In this document: positions 7,493 through 15,808 of the stretch, one piece after another
Numbering within the stretch: position 1 is the stretch's first letter
Layout: every line of letters begins with the position of its first letter
Origin: Fibrobacter succinogenes
Lineage (GTDB): Bacteria; Fibrobacterota; Fibrobacteria; Fibrobacterales; Fibrobacteraceae
DNA length: 62,813 bases
Assembly: GCA_902768715.1 (NCBI GenBank)
Contig: CACXMH010000025.1
Location: forward strand, 1-62,813
Direction of reading: 5' to 3'
Translations under genes and position numbers: made by a program
The notes under the pieces: generated by a model
What the model saw: the letters and a program-made list of their open reading frames with translations, nothing else
Databases searched by the model: none
What the model was told of the DNA's origin: nothing

Positions 7493-7521
7493 AATATAAA
7501 TTTTCAGGGTGTCACTGTCAA
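7493..7521 (-). promoter_or_regulatory. Upstream AbiEi promoter (P1)
   Basis: On the minus strand TTGACA (7521-7516), a 17-base spacer, then TATATT (7498-7493), the same layout as the RhuM promoter. It would drive a leader of about 80 bases carrying the hairpin. The remaining 7522-7658 contains only a (TA)n run at 7601-7613 upstream of pseB. Confidence 0.6.
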
Positions 7522-7658
7522 GCGTTTTCAAAAAAAGTCCAGTAGAATTCGCTTTTTGTTGCCCATTTTCCTGTTTCCGCCTGTTCCGGCAGGGCGTTTT
7601 ATATATATATATTACTAAATGTAAAAATCCTTTTTATGGTCACTCTTTGGAAGACAGC

Positions 7659-8657
7659 ATGTTAACTAATAAGACGATTCTGATAACTGGCGGCACGGGT
7701 TCGTTCGGCAATACGTTCGTCCCGATGACATTGGCCAAGTATAATCCCAAGAAGATTATTATCTACTCCCGTGATGAGATGAAGCAATGGAACATGGCGA
7801 AGAAGTTCCAGGGCGACGGACGCGTGCGGTTCTTTATCGGCGACGTCCGCGACAAGGACCGCCTGTACCGTGCTCTTGACGGCGTGGACTACGTGGTCCA
7901 TGCGGCAGCAACAAAGATTGTCCCGACGGCGGAATATAACCCGTTCGAGTGCATCAAGACCAACGTTCACGGGGCGATGAACCTTATCGATGCCTGCCTG
8001 GACAAAGGTGTAAAAAAACTCGTCGCGCTCTCTACCGACAAGGCATGTAAGCCCGTAAACCTTTACGGAGCAACCAAACTCTGTTCCGACAAACTCTTTG
8101 TTGCTGGGAACTCCTACTCTGGCGGCAAGTCCACAAAGTTTGCTGTAGTTCGCTACGGGAACGTGATGGGCAGCCGCGGCTCCGTAATCCCGTTCTTTAT
8201 GGAAACTGCCAAGACTGGCAAACTCACCATCACAGACAAGCGCATGACGCGTTTCATGATTAGCCTGGAACAGGGTGTCGAGCTCGTGTGGCACGCATTT
8301 GAAGACATGGAAGGCGGTGAAATCTACGTCAAGAAAATTCCTTCCATGAACATCTGCGATATCGCAACGGCTGTCGACCCGAATGCCGAACAAGTAGAAA
8401 TCGGAATTCGCCCGGGCGAGAAACTCCACGAAGCTATGATCAGTTCCGAAGACTCCTACTACACCTATGAGTATGCGGAACACTTCAAGATTCTTCCGCA
8501 AATTTGCGAATGGGGTCCCATTGAAAAGATGATAAAGGGCGGCACAAGAGTTCCCGAAGGATTCAGTTACACATCCGACAACAACAAAGAATGGATGACC
8601 ATTCCACAACTGCAGAAATGGATTGAAGAAAACAGGGCCAAGGTAGGGAACATCTAG
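7659..8657 (+). CDS. pseB: UDP-N-acetylglucosamine 4,6-dehydratase (inverting), PseB
   Basis: It is 332 residues from the ATG at 7659, preceded by GGAAGA. It has a short-chain dehydrogenase fold with NAD motif ITGGTGSFGNTF (residues 8-19), STDKACKPVNLYGATK around the catalytic Tyr/Lys, and IRPGEKLHE near 245, typical of PseB/CapD-like soluble dehydratases. It catalyses the first step of pseudaminic acid synthesis. It opens the cluster and is followed 13 bases later by pseC. Its base composition is nearer the genome average than that of the genes after pseC. Confidence 0.9.
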   Translation: MLTNKTILITGGTGSFGNTFVPMTLAKYNPKKIIIYSRDEMKQWNMAKKFQGDGRVRFFIGDVRDKDRLYRALDGVDYVVHAAATKIVPTAEYNPFECIKTNVHGAMNLIDACLDKGVKKLVALSTDKACKPVNLYGATKLCSDKLFVAGNSYSGGKSTKFAVVRYGNVMGSRGSVIPFFMETAKTGKLTITDKRMTRFMISLEQGVELVWHAFEDMEGGEIYVKKIPSMNICDIATAVDPNAEQVEIGIRPGEKLHEAMISSEDSYYTYEYAEHFKILPQICEWGPIEKMIKGGTRVPEGFSYTSDNNKEWMTIPQLQKWIEENRAKVGNI

Positions 8658-8670
8658 TTTCGAGGTGCAG

Positions 8671-9816
8671 ATGATTGGCTATGGACATCAGTATATAGAC
8701 GAATCCGACATAAAAGCGGTAGTCGATGTTCTAAAATCGGACTATCTTACGCAGGGCCCGTTTGTTACCAAATTCGAGCAGGAAATTTGCCGTATTACCG
8801 GCGCAAAATATTGCGTTAGCGTGAGTAACGCTACCGCAGGGTTGCATATTGCCGTTGCAGCGTTGGAATTAGGCGATAATGCAGAAGGAATTACGACCCC
8901 CAATACCTTCCTCGCCTCAAGCAATTGCATGGTCTATAACCACGTCAAGCCCGTTTTTGCAGATATCAATCCTGTTACCTACAATATCGACCCCATTGAA
9001 ATTGAAAAACACATTACAGACAAAACCAAACTTTTGATACCCGTCCATTTTGCAGGCTTACCATGTGAAATGGAAAAAATCAGCGCAATCGCTAAAAAGT
9101 ACAACCTCCGCGTTATAGAAGATGCCGCACACGCCATTGGTAGCCAATACGCAGACGGTTCCTATGTGGGCAACTGCAAGTATTCCGACATGACCGTATT
9201 CAGTTTTCACCCCGTAAAAACTATAACGACGGGCGAAGGCGGAGCCGTTACGACAAACGACGAGAAACTGTACCAGAAATTACTGATGCTCCGCAGTCAC
9301 GGAACAACCAAAGACGAAAAACTGCTAACAAAAAATCCCGGTCCCTGGTATTACGAGATGCAGGCACTCGGATTCAATTACCGAATGACTGACATGCAGG
9401 CGGCATTGGGGTATTCCCAACTCCAGAAACTTGATTTCTTTAAAAAACGGCGCCGCGAAATCGTCGCGAAATACAACAAAGCCTTTGCTGGGATGAAATA
9501 TCTCAGGGCCCCTACCGAGCCCAAAGAAGTTTCCTCGTGTTTCCACCTGTATGCAGTCCAGATCGATTTCAATGCATTAGGTAAATCTAGAAGTCAAGTA
9601 ATGCAGGAACTTCGCGACCAGGGAATCGGCACGCAAGTTCATTATATTCCTGTTCCTACGCAGCCTTTCTATAAAGAAACTTTCGGCTACAAAGACGGCG
9701 ATTATCCCGTAGCCGAAAAATACTATGAGCAGGAACTGTCATTGCCGCTTTATCCGGGGATGAGCGACGAGGATGTAGACTATGTTATTTTTAAAACAAA
9801 GGAGTTTTTTGCATGA
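8671..9816 (+). CDS. pseC: PLP aminotransferase PseC
   Basis: It is 381 residues. The ATG at 8671 follows GAGG at a spacing of 5; a GTG at 8665 overlaps that site. DegT/DnrJ fold with FSFHPVKTITTGEGGAV (PLP lysine near residue 180) and an N-terminus GYGHQYIDESDIKAVVDVLKSDYLTQGP characteristic of PseC. It aminates the 4-keto product of PseB. Its stop overlaps the ATG of the methyltransferase (ATGA), so translation is coupled. Confidence 0.92.
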   Translation: MIGYGHQYIDESDIKAVVDVLKSDYLTQGPFVTKFEQEICRITGAKYCVSVSNATAGLHIAVAALELGDNAEGITTPNTFLASSNCMVYNHVKPVFADINPVTYNIDPIEIEKHITDKTKLLIPVHFAGLPCEMEKISAIAKKYNLRVIEDAAHAIGSQYADGSYVGNCKYSDMTVFSFHPVKTITTGEGGAVTTNDEKLYQKLLMLRSHGTTKDEKLLTKNPGPWYYEMQALGFNYRMTDMQAALGYSQLQKLDFFKKRRREIVAKYNKAFAGMKYLRAPTEPKEVSSCFHLYAVQIDFNALGKSRSQVMQELRDQGIGTQVHYIPVPTQPFYKETFGYKDGDYPVAEKYYEQELSLPLYPGMSDEDVDYVIFKTKEFFA

Positions 9817-10442
9817 AAAAATACGAAACAGAACAAGAAAATTTTTGGGCAGGAGAATTTGGCGATGAGTATATATTAAGAAATGAATCAGCGTCAATGT
9901 TAGCATCAAAAATAGCATTCTTTTCTCAATGCCTCCGAAAATGTGTTGATATGCACAGATATGACGGAGCTTTAGAATTTGGTTCCAACATCGGATTAAA
10001 CTTGAAAGCCATTGGGACGCTTTTTCCAAATATCAATATGACAGCCGTGGAAATAAACGAAAAGGCTGCTAAAATCTGCAAAGAAATTAACGGAGTGGAT
10101 GTATTCAATGGTTCCATATTCGATTTCTCTTCAGAAAAAAAATTCGATTTAACTTTTACATGTGGTGTATTAATTCACATAAACCCCAACAAGCTAGATA
10201 TTGTTTATGAGAAATTATATAACTATAGCAACAGATATATTCTCGTAGCAGAATACTACAATCCAAGCCCTGTTGAAATATCGTACAGAGGTAACAAAGA
10301 CCGATTATTTAAAAGAGATTTTGCGGGAGAATTGATGGACAAATACAAAAATCTTGACTTAATAGATTATGGTTTTGTTTACCATAGAGACAATAACTTC
10401 CCCGATGATGATATCAACTGGTTCTTACTAGAAAAAAAATGA
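9813..10442 (+). CDS. Pseudaminic acid biosynthesis-associated methyltransferase
   Basis: It is 209 residues, a class I SAM methyltransferase with ALEFGSNIGLNLKAI (motif I, about residue 50), TAVEINEKA (motif II) and FDLTFTCGVLIHINP (motif IV). The opening EQENFWAGEFGDEYILRN is the hallmark of the methylase family that travels with pse genes. It probably methylates an intermediate or the finished sugar. It overlaps both neighbours by 4 bases, and the AT-rich stretch starts here. Confidence 0.85.
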   Translation: MKKYETEQENFWAGEFGDEYILRNESASMLASKIAFFSQCLRKCVDMHRYDGALEFGSNIGLNLKAIGTLFPNINMTAVEINEKAAKICKEINGVDVFNGSIFDFSSEKKFDLTFTCGVLIHINPNKLDIVYEKLYNYSNRYILVAEYYNPSPVEISYRGNKDRLFKRDFAGELMDKYKNLDLIDYGFVYHRDNNFPDDDINWFLLEKK

Positions 10443-11140
10443 GTATAGTTGCAATTATAACGGCGCGTGGCGGAAGCAAACGCATTCCTCGCAAAAACAT
10501 AAAGTCTTTTTGCGGTAAACCCATTATTGCCTATTCAATAGAGGCTGCTCTACAATCGGAATTATTTGACGAAATCATGGTTTCTACTGATGACGGGGAA
10601 ATTGCAGATATTGCAAAGCAATATGGGGCGAATGTTCCGTTTTTACGGAGCGCGGACACAGCAAATGATTTCGCAGACACATCAGATGTGTTAAAAGAAG
10701 TTCTTTTTGAATATAATAAATTAGGAAAACGTTTTGAATTCTTTTGCTGCTTATATCCAACGGCACCCTTTGTGACACCCCAAAAATTAAAAAATAGTTT
10801 TGAATTATTTCAAAATGATGATGTGTACAACGTTGTGCCAATGGTTCCCTTTTCATTTCCTCCACAACGAGGAATGATAAAGGAAAAAGATTTCGTCAAG
10901 CCATTCAGCCCACAAGACATAGAAAAAAGGTCTCAAGATTTGCCAGAGATTTTACATGACTGTGGACAATTCTATTGGTGTAAAACACAGGCTTTTCTTG
11001 ACAACTCAAACATCCTTTACAATCACACAGCCCCCTTTATTGTTTCCGAAACCGAAGTTCAAGATATAGACAACCAATCTGATTGGGAATTGGCTGAAAT
11101 AAAATATTCATATATGGTGCGCAAAAATGGAAACAATTGA
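10439..11140 (+). CDS. pseF: Pseudaminic acid cytidylyltransferase PseF
   Basis: It is 233 residues. The N-terminal IITARGGSKRIPRKNIKSFCG (residues 5-25) is the CTP-binding loop of the CMP-sialate synthetase family; DEIMVSTDD follows, and LYPTAPF lies near residue 105. It activates the nonulosonic acid as its CMP sugar for transfer. It starts at an ATGA overlap with the methyltransferase and overlaps pseI by 14 bases. Confidence 0.9.
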   Translation: MSIVAIITARGGSKRIPRKNIKSFCGKPIIAYSIEAALQSELFDEIMVSTDDGEIADIAKQYGANVPFLRSADTANDFADTSDVLKEVLFEYNKLGKRFEFFCCLYPTAPFVTPQKLKNSFELFQNDDVYNVVPMVPFSFPPQRGMIKEKDFVKPFSPQDIEKRSQDLPEILHDCGQFYWCKTQAFLDNSNILYNHTAPFIVSETEVQDIDNQSDWELAEIKYSYMVRKNGNN

Positions 11141-12176
11141 AATTAACGGCAAAACAATCGGACTAACTAGCGAGCCCTTCGTTATTGCAGAAGCGGGAAT
11201 CAACCACAATGGAAATCTAGATCTCGCAAAAAAAATGATTTTGGCCGCTAAGGGTGCTGGTGCAGACGCAATTAAATTTCAGACCTTCCATGCAGAAGAA
11301 TTTATCCAGGACAAAACAACAACCTATACATACATGTCTCAAGGAAAAGAAGTGACAGAATCGATGCTTGAGATGTTCAAAAGGTATGAGTTTACCGAAA
11401 CAGAATGGTTTGATATTAAAGATTTTTGCAGCGAACAGAACATCACTTTTTTGTCCACCCCCCAAAATTTTACTGATTTAGAGTTATTAATCAAAATAGG
11501 AATTCCCGCCATAAAAATAGGTTCAGATGATTTTGTAAACATTCCTCTTATAAGGCAATATGCAGGCATCGGCTTACCCATGATGCTCTCTTGTGGAATG
11601 GCCAACGAAGACGAAATCACAAAAACTTTAGACGAAGTTGCAAATAACCCAACCATTCTGTTCCTATGCACATCCCAATATCCGACCCCTCCAGAAGATG
11701 TAAACATATTAAAAATAAACACGCTGAAGCAAAACTACCCCAATGTTATTTTAGGTCTTTCTGATCACACTCAAGGAACGGAGGCCGCGGTAATGGCCGT
11801 TGCTCTTGGAGCAACCGTTTTCGAAAAGCACTTTACAATGGACCACGATTTACCAGGTCCAGACCATTGGTTTTCAAATGATCCTAAGGAATTGGAACAT
11901 TGGATTTCATCTATTCGCACAGCCCACAGAATGAAAGGCGACTCAAAACTCGCACCAACCGCTAGCGAAATCGAAATGAGAAAAATCGCCCATAGAAGCA
12001 TCACTGTTTTGAAAGACATGTGCATTGGAGAAACTTTTTCACCAGACAATTTGGGTATGAGGCGTCCAGGAACTGGATTACCCGCTTCGTTGTGGGATTC
12101 AATTTTAGGGAAAAAAGCTCGTCGAAATCTTATTGCCGGCACACAACTTTGCATGGAGGACGTGAACAATGACTAA
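11127..12176 (+). CDS. pseI: Pseudaminic acid synthase PseI (NeuB family)
   Basis: It is 349 residues. EPFVIAEAGINHNGNLDLAKKMI (residues 13-35) opens the TIM-barrel synthase; KFQTFHAEEF, STPQNF, GLSDHTQG and EKHFTMD are the conserved active-site segments. The C-terminal 60 residues (SITVLKDMCIGETFSPDNLGMRRPG) are the SAF antifreeze-like domain. It condenses the 6-deoxy-AltdiNAc sugar with phosphoenolpyruvate. The length is normal for the family. Confidence 0.93.
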   Translation: METIEINGKTIGLTSEPFVIAEAGINHNGNLDLAKKMILAAKGAGADAIKFQTFHAEEFIQDKTTTYTYMSQGKEVTESMLEMFKRYEFTETEWFDIKDFCSEQNITFLSTPQNFTDLELLIKIGIPAIKIGSDDFVNIPLIRQYAGIGLPMMLSCGMANEDEITKTLDEVANNPTILFLCTSQYPTPPEDVNILKINTLKQNYPNVILGLSDHTQGTEAAVMAVALGATVFEKHFTMDHDLPGPDHWFSNDPKELEHWISSIRTAHRMKGDSKLAPTASEIEMRKIAHRSITVLKDMCIGETFSPDNLGMRRPGTGLPASLWDSILGKKARRNLIAGTQLCMEDVNND

Positions 12177-12618
12177 AGAAGAATTCTTGAAATTGTTCAG
12201 CGAAGCGACAAATATGAAAGAAAACGCCTTTCATCCTCTAGTTTGGATTAATGGGGAGCCTGAAATTGGCAAGAATGTTTATATTGGCGGCATGTCTGAA
12301 GTATATGCAAAAGGAGCAAAAGTTGTTATTGGGGACAACTGCGACATAGCCTCCTTCGTCGCAATCAACTGTTCCGATTCCCATAAAAAAACAATCGGGC
12401 TAAAAGAAGAGATTGAACGAGCAGACATTGTTCTAGAAGACCATGTATATGTGGGAACACAAAGTTTTATTGGTGGAGGAACATTTATTGGGCACCACTC
12501 TGTTATTGGAGCCGGCACAATAGTTCCTAAGGGCAAATATCCCCCTTACACGTTAATTGTCGGAAATCCCGCCATAATTAAACCAGAATATTATAAAGAT
12601 AAATATAAAGACAAATAG
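12169..12618 (+). CDS. Hexapeptide-repeat acyltransferase
   Basis: It is 149 residues with LpxA-like left-handed beta-helix repeats (IGKNVYIGGMSEVYAKGAKVVIGDNCDIASFVAI; VYVGTQSFIGGGTFIGHHSVIGAGTIVPKG), and the NCSDSHKK histidine is a candidate active-site base. It ends with NPAIIKPEYY, as in sugar O-/N-acetyltransferases. It overlaps pseI by 8 bases. It could N-acylate the PseC product in place of PseH, or O-acylate the product; the sequence cannot decide. Confidence 0.75.
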   Translation: MTKEEFLKLFSEATNMKENAFHPLVWINGEPEIGKNVYIGGMSEVYAKGAKVVIGDNCDIASFVAINCSDSHKKTIGLKEEIERADIVLEDHVYVGTQSFIGGGTFIGHHSVIGAGTIVPKGKYPPYTLIVGNPAIIKPEYYKDKYKDK

Positions 12619-12655
12619 TTCATAATAAGAAATCTTTTTTAAAAAGGCAGCATAT

Positions 12656-13324
12656 ATGATTATGTCAGCTCATCAACCAGCCTATTTGCCGTGGCTAGGA
12701 TATTTAGACAAAATTAAACGTAGCGACATATTTATATTCCTAGACACAGTCCAATTTGAAAAGAATAGTTTCACAAACAGAAATAAAATCAAAACAAAAA
12801 ATGGACCAATATGGCTTTCAATACCCGTCATCAAAACTGATCATTTTGACAAGACTATGAACGAAATGTTAATTGACAATAATTTTCATTGGCAAAGAAA
12901 GCATCTTTGTTCTATTCAAACGGCCTATTCCAAAGCCCCTCATTTCAAGGAATTATTTCCAAAACTACAAGAATTATACGCAACAGAATACGACAACCTT
13001 GTTGATGCAACATGGAATCATTTGATATTTTGGCTTGATATTTTAGGAGTAAAAACCAAGATCATCAAATCATCAGAGCTCGACATTCACAGCAAAAAAA
13101 GCGATTTAGTACTTGATTTATGCAAGTCTATAAACGCTGATTATTATATTTCTGGTGCTCTAGGAAAAGATTATCTGGAGCTTGAGAAATTTAAAGCGGC
13201 AGGAATTCAAGTGGAATTTCAAAATTACAAGCACCCTGTATATAACCAACTATATGGAGAGTTTCTTCCTTATATGGGAGTCGTTGATTTTGCAATGAAC
13301 GCAGCAGACTATAGTATAATTTAA
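12656..13324 (+). CDS. WbqC-family protein
   Basis: It is 222 residues opening with MSAHQPAYLPWLGYLDKI and DIFIFLDTVQFEKNSFTNRNKI, the WbqC signature, plus HLIFWLDILGVKT and PYMGVVDFAMN. A second ATG at 12662 follows closely. WbqC-like proteins occur in O-antigen and nonulosonate clusters and probably modify sugars, but the reaction is not established. It is part of the plus-strand operon and is AT-rich. Confidence 0.8.
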   Translation: MIMSAHQPAYLPWLGYLDKIKRSDIFIFLDTVQFEKNSFTNRNKIKTKNGPIWLSIPVIKTDHFDKTMNEMLIDNNFHWQRKHLCSIQTAYSKAPHFKELFPKLQELYATEYDNLVDATWNHLIFWLDILGVKTKIIKSSELDIHSKKSDLVLDLCKSINADYYISGALGKDYLELEKFKAAGIQVEFQNYKHPVYNQLYGEFLPYMGVVDFAMNAADYSII

Positions 13325-13336
13325 AAGCAGGTTTTT

Positions 13337-14032
13337 ATGAACAATTCAGAATCATGGAATATGATTTACGACACCAGTGACTTTGGCAACAAATATCCAT
13401 CGTCATATCTACTGAGTTTATTCCATGCTAGAATAAAGCCTCTTCTCCTAAGCCAAAAGAGTCCTATCACAGACATAAATGTTCTTGATTTCGGTTGCAG
13501 CATTGGCGCAAATTCTAAGATATTTCGCGATTTAGGAATAAACACCTACGGAATAGACGTATCAGAATCTGCAATTCATCGGTTATGCTTAAAAGACGGC
13601 GACGAAAAACATTTTAAAGCCGCAAATTTGCTAGATTCTAGCACATCACTACAAAATATTTTCCCTAATATTCGTTTTGATTTCGTTGTCGCATCAGAAG
13701 TAATGTATTATTTCACCAACAAAGAGAGAGCTTTAATCATTGAAAAAATCGCAGATGCCATGAACAATGAAGGTTTGATTTACATATCGATGCCAACATA
13801 CGATTTCCCGCTATACAAAGAATACAAATCCGTTCCTAAAGATAAAGACGGCATGGTCACCATACAAGAATCTGGAAGAATAAAAAATAAACTTCTAGTT
13901 AATCTTCCAAGAAACAAAGAAGAAATGATAGCGATGTTCAACCCGCTAAAAGTAATCGATCTTATCACAGTAAACACACCGCTTTATTCGGAAGAACAAA
14001 TGACGGAATATCATTTGTTAGCACAAAAATAG
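13337..14032 (+). CDS. Class I SAM-dependent methyltransferase
   Basis: It is 231 residues with VLDFGCSIGANSKIFRDLG (motif I, about residue 49), YGIDVSESAIHRL (motif II) and FDFVVASEVMYYF (motif IV). The final part (LPRNKEEMIAMFNPLKVIDL) is typical of small-molecule methyltransferases. The substrate is probably a sugar precursor of this cluster (inference). It starts 12 bases after the WbqC gene with an AGCAGG site. Confidence 0.8.
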   Translation: MNNSESWNMIYDTSDFGNKYPSSYLLSLFHARIKPLLLSQKSPITDINVLDFGCSIGANSKIFRDLGINTYGIDVSESAIHRLCLKDGDEKHFKAANLLDSSTSLQNIFPNIRFDFVVASEVMYYFTNKERALIIEKIADAMNNEGLIYISMPTYDFPLYKEYKSVPKDKDGMVTIQESGRIKNKLLVNLPRNKEEMIAMFNPLKVIDLITVNTPLYSEEQMTEYHLLAQK

Positions 14033-14043
14033 GAGACTTTGGA

Positions 14044-14724
14044 ATGAAAAACATTTTGGTTTTTGCAGCACATCCTGACGATGAACTATTGGGGCTTGGA
14101 GGAACAATCCGACGACTTGCTAATGAAGGAGTCATAGTTCGAGCTGTTGTTATGGCTGAAGGATTAACATCTAGAGCAAAATCCAGAGATAAAGCCGATA
14201 AAAAAGAACTGTTAGAATTACAAAAAGACGCAAAAAAAGCGTCCAATATTATAGGGTACAAAAGTATTGATTTCTGCGGTCTCCCTGACAACCGAATGGA
14301 TGGTTTGGAGCTTCTTGATGTCGTGAAAATAGTTTCAAAATATGTAGAGAAATACAAGCCGGATACAATATTTACACATCACCATGGAGATTTGAATATT
14401 GATCATAGAATTACATGCGAAGCCGTGCTTACCGCATGCAGGCCTGTAGGAAATTATAGTGTAAGACGAATTTTCGCTTTTGAAACCCCAAGCAGTAGCG
14501 AATGGAACTACAATTACTCCGAACCATTTAAGCCCAATGTTTTCTTTGACGTGACCGAGACAATTGAAGCGAAAATAAAGGGCATGAAATGTTATAAAAC
14601 AGAAACGACTCTCCCTCCCCACCCGAGAAGTGCTGACGCTCTTATAGCCTTGGGGAAGTATAGAGGTAGTAATGTCGGTTTCGCAATGGCAGAAGCATTT
14701 GAACTTTTGAGAGAGATCTATTAG
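14044..14724 (+). CDS. PIG-L family deacetylase
   Basis: It is 226 residues. The zinc motif AAHPDDELLGLGG (residues 8-20) and the downstream HHHGDLNIDHRIT segment give the His/Asp ligands of the PIG-L/LmbE family; PPHPRSADALIALGKYRGS near the end is also conserved. It removes an N-acetyl group from a sugar. Within a pseudaminic cluster it may free an amine for a different acyl group (inference). Confidence 0.82.
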   Translation: MKNILVFAAHPDDELLGLGGTIRRLANEGVIVRAVVMAEGLTSRAKSRDKADKKELLELQKDAKKASNIIGYKSIDFCGLPDNRMDGLELLDVVKIVSKYVEKYKPDTIFTHHHGDLNIDHRITCEAVLTACRPVGNYSVRRIFAFETPSSSEWNYNYSEPFKPNVFFDVTETIEAKIKGMKCYKTETTLPPHPRSADALIALGKYRGSNVGFAMAEAFELLREIY

Positions 14725-14740
14725 TTCTGGACAATTCCAA

Positions 14741-15808
14741 ATGAACATCATTTTTCGCGCTGATGCAAATTATAACATAGGAATTGGACACATAATGCGG
14801 TGTCTATCCATTGCTGACAGTTGCAGCGCGAAAGATTTTTGCGTGAAATTTATAACCGCAGGCCATGACGCAGAATTCCTTATTAAAAATAGAGGGCATG
14901 AAGTTGAGGTTTTGTCTTCTGATTACAGCCAAATGGATGACGAATTAAATTTATGGTCAAATACAAATCATCCTGATATAATAGTCATTGATTCCTATTT
15001 CGTGACTTCCAGCTACTTCTTAAAAGTAAAAAAGACATATAAATGCCCAATAGTCTATATAGACGATTTGTATTCACATCCTTACCCTGTTGATATACTT
15101 ATTAATTATAATGCATATGGTCTAGAATTAGATTACGACAAGCTCTATTCAAGCGCAGGAGTTAAATGTCCGCAGTTAATTCTAGGTCCAGCATTTGCTC
15201 CGTTAAGGCAAATGTTCAAAGGATTGCAACAAAAGAAGCAGAAAGATAAAATCGAACACATATTGATTTCCACAGGCGGATCCGACGAGTTCCATCTGGC
15301 ATTGACCTTTGTAGAAACTGTGCTCAAGCAGGATTCATTAAATTATACATACCACATCCTACTGGGGGCGTTAAACCGGGACAAACAGGAAATTAGAGCT
15401 AAAATCAGCAACAACAAGGATATTGTTCTTCATGAAAATGTTTCTGACATGAAAACATTGATTCAATCTATGGATATTGTAGTTTCTGCTGCGGGGTCAA
15501 CGCTCTACGAAATCTGTGCTTGTGGAGTTCCTTTAATCACCTATATTTTGGCAGAAAACCAAATACCAGGAGCGCAAGCCTTCGATAAATTGGGTTTAGC
15601 CTTAAATGTTGGCGACATAAGAGACACCACAGAGAAAAAAAACATTATTTCATACGCATTGCGAGCGGACGCTGTTACTATAATTCTAAATACAATCCGT
15701 GATTTGTCGAATAATATTGAATTAAGAAAAAAAATGGCCATGCAAATGCAAAAAACAGTAGATGGATTTGGAGCAGATAGAATCGCAGATGCTTTGGACA
15801 AAAATTAA
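14741..15808 (+). CDS. pseG: UDP-sugar hydrolase PseG
   Basis: It is 355 residues. The opening FRADANYNIGIGHIMRCLSI is the PseG signature (GHxxRC), and a GT-B-like C-terminal domain contains SAAGSTLYEICACGVPLI. PseG removes UDP from UDP-2,4-diacetamido-2,4,6-trideoxy-altropyranose. The flippase gene begins within its last codons, a 20-base overlap. Confidence 0.9.
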   Translation: MNIIFRADANYNIGIGHIMRCLSIADSCSAKDFCVKFITAGHDAEFLIKNRGHEVEVLSSDYSQMDDELNLWSNTNHPDIIVIDSYFVTSSYFLKVKKTYKCPIVYIDDLYSHPYPVDILINYNAYGLELDYDKLYSSAGVKCPQLILGPAFAPLRQMFKGLQQKKQKDKIEHILISTGGSDEFHLALTFVETVLKQDSLNYTYHILLGALNRDKQEIRAKISNNKDIVLHENVSDMKTLIQSMDIVVSAAGSTLYEICACGVPLITYILAENQIPGAQAFDKLGLALNVGDIRDTTEKKNIISYALRADAVTIILNTIRDLSNNIELRKKMAMQMQKTVDGFGADRIADALDKN

